This document shows positions 53,144 to 61,166 of a DNA stretch of 64,000 nt, in pieces. Position 1 is the stretch's first letter. Each line of letters opens with the position of its first letter. Source of the DNA: Blautia hydrogenotrophica DSM 10507 (lineage in GTDB: Bacteria; Bacillota; Clostridia; Lachnospirales; Lachnospiraceae); contig NZ_CP136423.1 in assembly GCF_034356035.1 (NCBI RefSeq), positions 806,001 to 870,000 of the forward strand, written 5' to 3'. Below the pieces are notes generated by a model. That model had not been told where the DNA came from and did no database searches. It was given only the letters and a program-made list of their open reading frames with translations. A program made the position numbers and the translations under genes.

Positions 53144-53518
53144 ATGAAAATAATAATCAATAACTCTTCTCAACAGCCCATTTATGAGCAGATTGTAGAA
53201 CAGATAAAATCCCTGATTATTGCTAGGGAGCTGAGAGAACACACGATGCTGCCATCGGTGAGAGGGCTTTCTAAAGAGCTGAGAATCAGCGCCTTGACGG
53301 TCAAAAAGGCCTATGATCGTCTGGAAGAAGAGGGCTTTGTCACGACTGTCCATGGAAAGGGAAGTTTTGTGGCGAGCACGAATCAAGAGCTGTTGATGGA
53401 GGAACACCGAAAAGAAGTAGAGGCAGATCTGGAGGTGGCAGTGCGCAGAGCCAGGATCTGCGGGATGAAGGATGAAGAGATTCGAGAACTGTTTGACTTG
53501 ATTATGGAGGATGAATAA
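53144..53518 (+). CDS. GntR-family regulator, YtrA subfamily (second)
   Basis: A 124-residue repressor with QQPIYEQIVEQIKSLI, LPSVRGLSKELRISALTVKKAYDRL and a short YtrA-type helical tail. The start follows CAGGAGGG. It differs from the YtrA-type protein at 40329 and has a different operator-like palindrome. It is followed by its ABC ATPase and permease. Confidence 0.9.
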   Translation: MKIIINNSSQQPIYEQIVEQIKSLIIARELREHTMLPSVRGLSKELRISALTVKKAYDRLEEEGFVTTVHGKGSFVASTNQELLMEEHRKEVEADLEVAVRRARICGMKDEEIRELFDLIMEDE

Positions 53519-53519
53519 G

Positions 53520-54368
53520 ATGCTGAAATTGGAAAACGTGAGGAAGCAATACCCGGGATTTCTGCTAGACTGTTCGTTGGAAGTTCCAGAGGGATATATT
53601 ACAGGTCTGATCGGGCAGAACGGAGCAGGAAAGACCACGACTTTCAAAGCTATTTTGGATTTGATTTCTGTGGATTCTGGCAAGATCACGGTGATGGGAA
53701 AAGATCACCAGGAATTGAATCAGAAGGACAGAGAAAAGATTGGCGTGGTGCTTGCAGGGAGTAGTTTCTATGATGGGCTGAACGTGAGGCAGATTGCTAG
53801 TGTCATGGAGCAGATGTATCCACAGTTTTCCGGCGGGGAATTTTTAAAGCTCTGTGGTCGTTTCGGACTTCCTGGGGATAAAAAGCTAAGAGAATTTTCC
53901 ACCGGTATGTCCGCGAAACTGAAGCTGCTGACTGCAATCAGTCACAATCCCAGACTTTTGATTCTGGATGAGCCGACAGCGGGGTTGGATGTGGTGGCGA
54001 GAGGAGAAATTCTAGATATGCTCAGGACATATATGGAAGATGGCACGAGGTCGATTCTGATCAGCTCTCATATTTCTAGCGATTTGGAGGGTCTGTGCGA
54101 CGATCTCTATATGATACATGGGGGAAAAGTGATTCTTCATGAGGAGACGGACGTACTCCTCAACAATTATGCTCTACTGAAGGTGAGCGAAGCGCAATAC
54201 CGGAGACTGGAACGAAAGTACCTGCTTAGAGTCAAAAAGGAAAGTTATGGTTACAACTGTCTGACACGGCACGGTCAGTTCTTTTTGGAAAATTACCCGG
54301 ACATGGTGGTGGAGACTGGTTCCATGGATAATGTGATTATGATGTTGGTGAAAGGAGAAGGGGTATGA
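53520..54368 (+). CDS. ABC transporter ATP-binding protein (second GntR/ABC operon)
   Basis: A 282-residue ATPase with Walker A IGQNGAGKT at 31-39, signature FSTGMSAKLKLLTAI (noncanonical), Walker B LLILDEPTAGLD and an SSHISSDLEG switch. ATG 53520 is preferred over ATG 53511 because GGAGG ends at 53510. It belongs to the BcrA/YtrB-like export ATPases. The target substrate is unknown. Confidence 0.88.
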   Translation: MLKLENVRKQYPGFLLDCSLEVPEGYITGLIGQNGAGKTTTFKAILDLISVDSGKITVMGKDHQELNQKDREKIGVVLAGSSFYDGLNVRQIASVMEQMYPQFSGGEFLKLCGRFGLPGDKKLREFSTGMSAKLKLLTAISHNPRLLILDEPTAGLDVVARGEILDMLRTYMEDGTRSILISSHISSDLEGLCDDLYMIHGGKVILHEETDVLLNNYALLKVSEAQYRRLERKYLLRVKKESYGYNCLTRHGQFFLENYPDMVVETGSMDNVIMMLVKGEGV

Positions 54369-55021
54369 GAGGACTTCTGATGAAAGATTTTTATATGCTG
54401 CTGGAGATGAAGAAATTCGCGGGCATGATGGCAGTGATTGGGCTTTTGTTGCTGATTACTAATTCAGGGGGTGAGGGCTTTGTGATCAGCTATATGACCA
54501 TCATGTCGGCTTTTATGGTACTTTCGACTCTGAGCCAGGATGAGGGCGGGAAAGGAATACAGTTTTTGCTGACTTTGCCAGTCACCAGAAAGATCTATGT
54601 AAAGGAGAAATACTGTCTGGGTCTGTTGAATGGAATTGGTTTTTGGCTTGTGTCCGCTGTGGTAGTGGGAATCGTCACAGCTGTGAGAAATCGAGGGACA
54701 GCACCTGTAGATTTTATCTGGGAGTGTCTGCTCTATCTGACCGTTTTATTTGCGATGCTGGCATTGATGCTGCCGGTCCAGCTTAAATATGGAGGAGAGA
54801 AAGGAAGACTTGTGATTGTGATTGCTGTCGCAGTGATTTTGTGTGTGGCGATTGGAAGTGCAAAATTCATGGAAAGAGCCAATGTGGATGCCAGCGGGAC
54901 TGTAGAGTGGATTGCCGCTCACAGCGTTTTCAGCTATGGTCTGCTGGTTGCGGTGTTGCTGGCCCTACTGTGGATTTCCTACAGAATTAGTTTGCATGTT
55001 ATGGAGAAAAAACAGTATTGA
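54365..55021 (+). CDS. ABC-2 type transporter permease
   Basis: A 218-residue membrane protein with six hydrophobic segments, starting MRGLLMKDFYMLLEMKK and containing LLTLPVTRKIYVKEKY, the ABC-2 family segment. Its ATG overlaps the ATPase stop (ATGA). With the ATPase and the GntR protein it forms a compact three-gene exporter operon. Confidence 0.85.
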   Translation: MRGLLMKDFYMLLEMKKFAGMMAVIGLLLLITNSGGEGFVISYMTIMSAFMVLSTLSQDEGGKGIQFLLTLPVTRKIYVKEKYCLGLLNGIGFWLVSAVVVGIVTAVRNRGTAPVDFIWECLLYLTVLFAMLALMLPVQLKYGGEKGRLVIVIAVAVILCVAIGSAKFMERANVDASGTVEWIAAHSVFSYGLLVAVLLALLWISYRISLHVMEKKQY

Positions 55022-55074
55022 TTATTTCTGGACTTCTCTGCTGTAATCTGTTAAAATAAAAGAAAGTAAATTTG

Positions 55075-55110
55075 AGCCGGTCCGCAAAGAGTATAGGGAC
55101 CGGCTTAAAA
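55075..55110 (+). terminator. Terminator of the second GntR/ABC operon
   Basis: AGCCGGTCC (55075-55083) pairs with GGACCGGCT (55097-55105). The following TAAAA has no real T-run, so efficiency is uncertain. Confidence 0.55.
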
Positions 55111-55129
55111 ACGGGAAGGATGAAAATTT

Positions 55130-55891
55130 ATGGAACTGACTCCTATTACTTTCTTGATTGTATGTCCTCTGGTCTTTTTGGGGGCCTTAGTAGATGCCAT
55201 CGGCGGCGGAGGAGGGCTGATTACACTTCCGGCTTATATCTTGGCGGGCGTACCGGTACATATGTCCATTGGGACGAACAAGCTTTCCTCCATGACAGGA
55301 ACCTGCTTTTCCACATTCCGCCTGTGCCGGAATCGATTTATGGACGGAAAGATTGTCCTGCCTACGATTGTCGCCTCGTTAATCGGTTCTTCCATCGGGG
55401 CGCATCTGGCCTTGATGGTAGATGAGAGGGTGATGAAAATTGTCCTGCTCTGCGTTCTTCCGGTAGCTGCCTTCTATGTCCTGAAGAACAAGGAGATGGG
55501 GCAAGACGGTAAGCAGGAGGTCCAGGGAGTGCTCCGATATGTGATTGTCACTGTGGCAGCTTTTGTGATTGGCGGTTATGACGGCTTCTATGGCCCAGGG
55601 ACGGGGACGTTTCTGTTGCTGGTCTACACGGGGCTTGCCAGGATGGATGTGCGGACTGCGGCGGGCAATGTTAAGCTGGTGAACCTGGCCTCTAACGTGT
55701 CAGCTTTTGTGACTTTTTTCATGAATGGAAAGATTCTTTTTACGCTGGGATTGGCTGCCTCCGTGTTCAGCATCGCAGGCCATTATATCGGAGCAGGGAT
55801 GGTGATTAAGAACGGGACGAAGATTGTTCGGCCGATAATCCTGGTAGTGCTGGCGATTTTGATGGTAAAGCTGGTGACAGAATTAATTTAG
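55130..55891 (+). CDS. TSUP-family (TauE/SafE-like) membrane permease
   Basis: 253 residues with eight or so hydrophobic segments and the TSUP motifs DAIGGGGGLITLPAY and GTNKLSSMTGT, then a second GGYDGFYGPGTG repeat that reflects the internal duplication of the family. Members export or import sulfite, sulfonates or other organic anions. It is followed after 13 bases by a 2-hydroxyacid dehydrogenase, so the two may handle a related organic acid. Confidence 0.88.
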   Translation: MELTPITFLIVCPLVFLGALVDAIGGGGGLITLPAYILAGVPVHMSIGTNKLSSMTGTCFSTFRLCRNRFMDGKIVLPTIVASLIGSSIGAHLALMVDERVMKIVLLCVLPVAAFYVLKNKEMGQDGKQEVQGVLRYVIVTVAAFVIGGYDGFYGPGTGTFLLLVYTGLARMDVRTAAGNVKLVNLASNVSAFVTFFMNGKILFTLGLAASVFSIAGHYIGAGMVIKNGTKIVRPIILVVLAILMVKLVTELI

Positions 55892-55904
55892 AGAGGGATA
55901 GAGG

Positions 55905-56870
55905 ATGAAGATTGTGTTTTTAGAGAGAGCAGCAGTGGGAAAGGATATCGATCTGTCTGCGTTCGAGAAATTTGGCGAGGTGGTCTGCTACGATACAACG
56001 CTTTCTGAGGAGGTGCCTAGGAGAGTGGCGGATGCGGAGGTTGTGGTGATCAACCGTCTGCGGATGAATGAGGAGTCTTTGAAAGACGCAGGGAATCTAA
56101 AACTTATCGCCATAACGGCTACAGGGACGAATATGATTGATTGGGATTATGTCAGGAGTCGGGGAATCCAGGTGGAAAATGTCAGAGGGTATTCTACCAA
56201 TGCAGTGGCACAGCACACGTTTGCTCTGGCTCTGGCATTGATTCATAAGATTTGTTACTATGATCGCTTTGTAAAAAGTGGAGGGTATTGCGGCACGGAA
56301 GGTTTGTATGAGTTTGAGAGAGGTCTGTTTGAATTGCAGGGAAAGACCTGGGGAATCATAGGGATGGGTGCGATCGGCAGGAGAGTGGCAGCACTGGCAG
56401 AGAATTTTGGATGTAACGTGATTTATTACTCCACCTCCGGGGAAAACCGGGAGCAGCCTTATGAGTGTGTAGATTTGGACGGGCTCCTTGCCCGCTCGGA
56501 TATCCTGTCTATTCACGCGCCTTTGAATGAGAAGACGGAAGGACTTTTGGATAGGAGGGCCTTTGCGAAAATGAAACCCACCGGGATTCTAATCAATGTG
56601 GGTAGGGGACCGATTGTGGATGAGGGAGATTTGGCGGAAGCCTTGAAGACGGGGCAACTTCGGGCGGCCGGTCTGGATGTGTTGTCCCAGGAACCCATGA
56701 ACCCTGAGAATCCGCTTCTTCAGATACAGGACAGCAGTAGACTGCTGATTACACCTCATATGGCCTGGACACCGGTGGAGACCCGCAAAAGAGTGATCGA
56801 GGAAGTCCATAAGATTGTCCAGAGGTATGTCACAGAAAAGAACTTGTCACACGAATGTCCTACGCGATGA
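55905..56870 (+). CDS. D-isomer-specific 2-hydroxyacid dehydrogenase
   Basis: A 321-residue NAD(P)-dependent enzyme with the Rossmann motif GIIGMGAIGRRVA, and catalytic residues Arg in NVGRGPIVDE, Glu in SQEPM and His in TPHMAWTP. Family members include hydroxypyruvate/glyoxylate reductase and D-lactate dehydrogenase; the sequence looks closest to glycerate dehydrogenase-type proteins. It lies in one operon with the TSUP permease. Confidence 0.88.
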   Translation: MKIVFLERAAVGKDIDLSAFEKFGEVVCYDTTLSEEVPRRVADAEVVVINRLRMNEESLKDAGNLKLIAITATGTNMIDWDYVRSRGIQVENVRGYSTNAVAQHTFALALALIHKICYYDRFVKSGGYCGTEGLYEFERGLFELQGKTWGIIGMGAIGRRVAALAENFGCNVIYYSTSGENREQPYECVDLDGLLARSDILSIHAPLNEKTEGLLDRRAFAKMKPTGILINVGRGPIVDEGDLAEALKTGQLRAAGLDVLSQEPMNPENPLLQIQDSSRLLITPHMAWTPVETRKRVIEEVHKIVQRYVTEKNLSHECPTR

Positions 56871-56873
56871 CAG

Positions 56874-56918
56874 AAAAAAGATGCAGAATTCAAAGACAAA
56901 GAATCTGCATCTTTTTTT
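56874..56918. terminator. Bidirectional terminator between the dehydrogenase and the symporter
   Basis: AAAAAAGATGCAGA (56874-56887) pairs with TCTGCATCTTTTTT, with A-rich and T-rich flanks on both sides. It can serve the plus-strand dehydrogenase and the convergent minus-strand symporter. Confidence 0.85.
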
Positions 56919-57003
56919 ATGTAATTAGGAAAGACTTTGCCACATTAATGCATGAAAGTTCTTTCCTATTACATAATTGAAGTAGATTTGCCCCTTTGTT
57001 CTT
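56919..57003 (+). repeat. Family 1 repeat, copy 8 (A plus truncated C)
   Basis: Module A is at 56919-56975 (TATGTAATTAGGAAAG and CTTTCCTATTACATA). Module B is missing, and a worn module C (GAAGTAGATTTGCCCCTTTG) follows directly. It lies between convergent genes. Confidence 0.75.
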
Positions 57004-57010
57004 ATGTTGA

Positions 57011-58432
57011 CTATTCCAGCATTACAGAGGGGTGTTTTTTACAAGTAGCGAGGCTTACGGTGAGCAGCAAGACTCCACAGGCAATCGCGCCCGGGACGGC
57101 GGCTCCGAGGCCGAAGGGCTGTCCTGCCAGTTTCCAGCCGACGCATACCACAAAGCCGCCGATCATCGCTGACAGGATACCAGCAGTCGTGGCTTTCTTC
57201 CAGTAGAGAGCGGCCAGAGCGGGCAGGCCGGCGGCTGCCGCGTAGAAGGACCAGGCGAACATCAGCACATCGTAGGCGCTCTTGATGTAAAGCGCGATGA
57301 TAAGGGCTCCCAGGGCCAGAATTATGGAGAAAATTCTGGATAAAAGGATTTCCATCTTGGAATCCATATCTTTTTTCACAGTCTTGCCTAGGTCGTGTAC
57401 ACAGGTCTGTACAGACACTAGGAGGTAGCTGTCAGCCGTACTCATCATAACGGAGAGAATTCCGGCCACAGCTAGACCGGTGAGACCAGGAGGCAGAACC
57501 TTCACAGCTAGGGCAGGAATCACGGCATCAGGACTACCGTAATCGCTCACCACGGTGGGAAGTATCTGTTGTGCGGCTAATCCCATGAAGAGAATCAGAA
57601 AGATCGTCACGGCATAGACGGCGGTTCCACAGAACATGCCTCTGCGCGCGGATTTGGCGTCTTTTGCGGCGAAGGAGCGTTGCCACATCTCAGCGCCGGC
57701 CATGGTGAATACCAGGTAGGTCACAATGTCTCCCAGAATTTCGCCGTCTATGCGAGGAATCAGATAACTCTTGTCTAGGTTGGTCCAGAACTCGGAGATG
57801 CTTCCGATCTCGATCACACTGGCTGTCGGTACCATGAGATAGACGAAGATCAGTAGCATAAAAAATTGCAGGACATCGGTGTACACGACGCCGAATAATC
57901 CGGAGGCGGCAGTGTAGACGAAGAAAATAATCGTGGCAATTAGAGCGCCCATCTCATAAGAAATTCCCACCTGATCTCCCAGAAGGCGGATGATCGTAGC
58001 CGTGGCAGTCACCTGTGCTGCCACAGTTCCCATCATTGTCAAGGCGACCATGACTGCCAGGATGCACTTGGAGGATTTTCCGAAGCGCCGAGAGAAAAGT
58101 TCGGGAATGGAAGTAATTCCATAGGTAGCTCCGACCTTTTGAATTCGTCCGGCCAGACCGGAAAAGATGAACATACCAATTAGATAGGGAACAGCAGTCA
58201 TCACACATTTGAATCCGTCAGTGAAGGCGAGTCCGGCGCGTCCCATCATAGCACTTCCGCCTATGATTGTAGCGCATACGGTGGCAGTCAGTACTACAGG
58301 GCCTAAGGTTCTGCCGGCAACATAGTAGTCTCCAGGGTTCTTAATGCGTTTTACGAAATAAACGCCCACGAGAAGCATACCGATCAGGTAGGCTCCGATG
58401 ATAAGAAGGTCCAGCAATGTAAGCTCGAGCAT
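57011..58432 (-). CDS. Sodium:solute symporter (SSS) family transporter
   Basis: A 473-residue protein with about 13 hydrophobic segments and SSS landmarks: NPGDYYVAGRTLGPVVL near the N-terminus, the GLAGRIQ-x-GATYGITSIPE segment and the sodium-site region AGILSVMMSTADSYLL. The start is the ATG at 58432-58430, with AGGAG upstream; the longer frame to 58468 is not needed. It is the only clear minus-strand gene. It is preceded by a c-di-AMP riboswitch, so the cargo may be an osmolyte such as proline or betaine; this is inference. Confidence 0.88.
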   Translation of the reverse strand: MLELTLLDLLIIGAYLIGMLLVGVYFVKRIKNPGDYYVAGRTLGPVVLTATVCATIIGGSAMMGRAGLAFTDGFKCVMTAVPYLIGMFIFSGLAGRIQKVGATYGITSIPELFSRRFGKSSKCILAVMVALTMMGTVAAQVTATATIIRLLGDQVGISYEMGALIATIIFFVYTAASGLFGVVYTDVLQFFMLLIFVYLMVPTASVIEIGSISEFWTNLDKSYLIPRIDGEILGDIVTYLVFTMAGAEMWQRSFAAKDAKSARRGMFCGTAVYAVTIFLILFMGLAAQQILPTVVSDYGSPDAVIPALAVKVLPPGLTGLAVAGILSVMMSTADSYLLVSVQTCVHDLGKTVKKDMDSKMEILLSRIFSIILALGALIIALYIKSAYDVLMFAWSFYAAAAGLPALAALYWKKATTAGILSAMIGGFVVCVGWKLAGQPFGLGAAVPGAIACGVLLLTVSLATCKKHPSVMLE

Positions 58433-58504
58433 ACGATAACTCCTTTCTTTGGTGGAGCCGAGTTTCATAAAAACGTTTGAAATTTTATGATTGAAATATC
58501 GTTT

Positions 58505-58556
58505 ATTTATAGGAGTAAGCTTTCACACGTTAGCATGAAAAAACTTATCTTATGAC
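58505..58556 (-). repeat. Family 1 repeat, copy 9 (module A fragment, minus orientation)
   Basis: Read on the minus strand, this stretch has the module A core TCATGCTAACGTGTGAAAG, corresponding to TCACGCTAATGCGTGAAAG of other copies. Its ends are worn. It lies in the leader of the minus-strand symporter, so its orientation again follows the local gene. Confidence 0.5.
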
Positions 58557-58561
58557 GTGAA

Positions 58562-58590
58562 AAAACCGTCCACGAAAAGATGAACGGCGA
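58562..58590 (-). terminator. Terminator between the riboswitch and the symporter gene
   Basis: On the minus strand, CCGTTCAT pairs with GTGGACGG around CTTTTC (one mismatch and G-U pairs), followed by TTTTTT. It is placed as the expression platform of the c-di-AMP riboswitch. Confidence 0.7.
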
Positions 58591-58644
58591 AAAAGATTGT
58601 GTGAACTATGCTGATTTAGGATAGATATAGAAATTTTTTCACAG

Positions 58645-58770
58645 AACAAAACCTTCTTCGCCTACGAGATTAGCTGACGGGTTAGAGAAGAAGGTTCTCT
58701 TTCAAAAAGAATTCACCCCAGAGATTGGTTCTCCCGTTGTTTTGTATAACACTCGGCGGATTTTTTAGTG
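58645..58770 (-). promoter_or_regulatory. c-di-AMP riboswitch (ydaO/yuaA class)
   Basis: The minus strand reads, in order, AATCCGCCGAG, CGGGAGAACCAAT, GGGGTGAATTC, a GAACCTTCTTCTC hairpin, then ACCCGTCAGCTAATCTCGTAG and GCG in pieces. These blocks match the conserved core of the ydaO family (GGGGAACCA, GGGGTGAAT, ACCCGTCAGCTAACCTCGT). High c-di-AMP usually turns such switches off by allowing a terminator, and one lies between it and the symporter start. Confidence 0.88.
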
Positions 58771-58783
58771 ACTATTTATACAT

Positions 58784-58812
58784 ATTTTAGCATAAAGCTT
58801 TTGTTATGTAAA
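58784..58812 (-). promoter_or_regulatory. Promoter of the riboswitch/symporter transcript
   Basis: On the minus strand TTTACA (58812-58807) and TAAAAT (58789-58784) are 17 bases apart, just upstream of the riboswitch. Confidence 0.65.
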
Positions 58813-58842
58813 GTTTTATAGTATAAATATACAAATTTTTTG

Positions 58843-59014
58843 TAACTATTCAGCCATGCGATTGAGAAGAACAAAAATCCGGAGCAAGCTTGCTTGCAGA
58901 GAAGTTTGTCTCTTATCAGGCATATGGCGCTTAGCCATAAGCGAGGATTTCGCCGCATATGTGGCGATATAAGCTGCGCAGCAGCTAATTCGAGCGGTTA
59001 TGCCTGAATCGTTA
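58843..59014 (+). repeat. Inverted-repeat element, family 2, long copy
   Basis: The 172-bp element is bounded by TAACTATTCAG and CTGAATCGTTA, with internal palindromes (GCAAGCTTGC, CGCTTA-GCCA-TAAGCG). Its right part GCAGCAGCTAATTCGAGC matches the short copy at 20521-20589. It sits between two divergent transcription units. The AT-rich sequence from 59015 to 59215 shows nothing I can name. Confidence 0.6.
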
Positions 59015-59215
59015 CAATTTTAGTATTATTGAAATCCTTGGGCGCTGTTTTCATATATGTAAATGTGTCGAGTAATCAGTGTAAGGAAAATTTTTTGAAT
59101 GTAAAATATAAAAGATAAAGACGAACGATTTTGAGGAAAAAGCGGCTATTTTTAGGTGAAAATGGAAGGAATGTAAAATATTAATCAATGTAATGTAAAA
59201 TCTATGTGTAATCTA

Positions 59216-59243
59216 TTGACGAACAGGGCTTCGATGTTATGAT
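59216..59243 (+). promoter_or_regulatory. Promoter of the Na/Pi cotransporter gene
   Basis: TTGACG (59216-59221) and TATGAT (59238-59243) with a 16-base spacer, leaving a leader of about 150 bases. Confidence 0.55.
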
Positions 59244-59400
59244 AAAATTAATCGTATCATAATAAATTGCGATTGTGGAAATCCTAAGGAAGAAAGAAAT
59301 TTGACCGAGAGATAATAATTCTGAAAAGCCTTTCTGAGGAGGGAGACGACAAAGGTAACCAAAAAGTTGTGGTTATACAAAAGAGTATGGAGGGAACAAG

Positions 59401-61050
59401 GTGGAAATCACAGATATTTTAAGTCTTTTGGGTGGACTGGCACTGTTTCTGTACGGAATGCAGATGATGAGCAATGGCTTGGAAGCAGCAGCTGGAAACA
59501 AAATGAAAAAAATTCTGGAAAAATTGACAGCGAACCGTTTTCTAGGAATTGCTGTGGGTGCAGGTATCACAGCGGTGATTCAGTCTTCATCGGCGACGAC
59601 AGTTATGGTCGTAGGCTTTGTAAATTCAGGGATGATGAGACTGGAGCAGGCGGTTTGGATTATCATGGGTGCGAACATTGGTACTACAATCACAGGTCAG
59701 TTGATTGCCCTGGATGTGGGAGCTATCGCTCCGATGTTTGCGTTTTTAGGTGTGGCAATGGTAGTTTTCCTGAAAAATCCTAAGCTTCACCATTACGGAA
59801 TGATTATTGCAGGGTTAGGTATCCTGTTCATTGGCATGGAAATGATGAGCAGTGCGATGATGCCGTTGAGAGACTCAGAGGCATTTGTCAGCCTGATGAC
59901 CAAGTTTTCAAATCCAATTTTGGGAATCTTAGCCGGTGCAGCGTTTACAGCATTGATTCAGTCTTCTTCTGCGTCTGTGGGTATCCTACAGGCATTGGCA
60001 GTCAGTGGTGCGATCAGTCTGTCTAGTGCAGTGTTTGTTTTGTTTGGCCAGAATATCGGTACCTGTATCACAGCGGTTTTAGCATCTATCGGAACCAGCA
60101 GAAATGCAAAACGTGCGACGATTATCCATTTGATGTTCAACATCATAGGTACTATTATTTTTACAGTCATCTGCATTTTCTTCCCGCTGGCACATGTGAT
60201 CGAGAATCTTACGCCGGGGAACCCAGCATCCCAGATTGCCAATATGCACACACTGTTCAATATTACGACAACCTTGTTGTTGGTTCCGTTTGGCAGTTAT
60301 CTGGCTCGACTGGCAAAACGGATTCTGCCGGAAAAACAAGGAGAGAACGATGAGGAGATGCATTTGGAATACATCCGCTATATGGAAAACAAAGGAGAAC
60401 GTTCCATTGGTAACTCTTCGATCGCGATCAATGGTATCCGTAAGGAGCTAGAGAGAATGGCGGATATGGTTCAGAAAAATGTAGATTTGAGTTTCCGAGC
60501 AATCAAGGAGGAGAAACCAGAGTATTTAGATGAGGTTTCCCAAAGAGAGGAATATATTGATTACCTGAACAAAGAAATCTCAAAGTATATATCGAATATC
60601 ATTGTGACGGAGACCAACGAGGAGGATTCACGGCTGATTAGTGCCTATTTTAAGACTTCCACGAACCTAGAACGGGTGGGAGATCATGCGATGAATTTGT
60701 GTGAATACACGCAGATGCTGAAGAAAAAGGAAATCAGTCTATCTAAGACCGCAATGAATGAGCTGGATGCGATGCATGAGATGAGTATGCAGGCGATGAA
60801 GCTGTTAAGCTGTATCGGACATCCAACCCATGAGGGATATGAGGAGATCGTGGAGATCGAGCAAGAATTTGATGATATGACAGATCAGTGTAGAAAACGC
60901 CAGATGGACCGCATGCGTACCGGTAAGTGTTCTGATGAGGGCTGTGTGATCTATTCTGAGATGTTGACGGACTTTGAGAGAATCGGAGACCATATCTTAA
61001 ATATCGGGGAAGAGATGGCGGAGGCGACCAGTACTTTAGAGGTTGCGTGA
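59401..61050 (+). CDS. Na/Pi cotransporter family protein with PhoU-like domain
   Basis: 549 residues. The membrane half has two copies of the Na/Pi-cotransporter motif (AVIQSSSATTVMVVGF and ALIQSSSASVGILQAL, the QSSS repeats) with GANIGTTITGQL and GQNIGTCITAVL. The C-terminal ~200 residues are a cytoplasmic PhoU-like helical domain (TSTNLERVGDHAMNL, DFERIGDHILNI). It should take up phosphate with sodium, gated by the PhoU part. The start is GTG 59401 behind GGAGGGA. Confidence 0.92.
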   Translation: MEITDILSLLGGLALFLYGMQMMSNGLEAAAGNKMKKILEKLTANRFLGIAVGAGITAVIQSSSATTVMVVGFVNSGMMRLEQAVWIIMGANIGTTITGQLIALDVGAIAPMFAFLGVAMVVFLKNPKLHHYGMIIAGLGILFIGMEMMSSAMMPLRDSEAFVSLMTKFSNPILGILAGAAFTALIQSSSASVGILQALAVSGAISLSSAVFVLFGQNIGTCITAVLASIGTSRNAKRATIIHLMFNIIGTIIFTVICIFFPLAHVIENLTPGNPASQIANMHTLFNITTTLLLVPFGSYLARLAKRILPEKQGENDEEMHLEYIRYMENKGERSIGNSSIAINGIRKELERMADMVQKNVDLSFRAIKEEKPEYLDEVSQREEYIDYLNKEISKYISNIIVTETNEEDSRLISAYFKTSTNLERVGDHAMNLCEYTQMLKKKEISLSKTAMNELDAMHEMSMQAMKLLSCIGHPTHEGYEEIVEIEQEFDDMTDQCRKRQMDRMRTGKCSDEGCVIYSEMLTDFERIGDHILNIGEEMAEATSTLEVA

Positions 61051-61166
61051 GAGGTGAAGGCTCTTTCGTAAATGGAAAAATGAAGAATTGCAATTCCTAT
61101 AGTTAGATGGTATACTTTTGTGCGACAGGGGAAACTCCTGATTTACAGAATGAAGAGGAAGAACAG

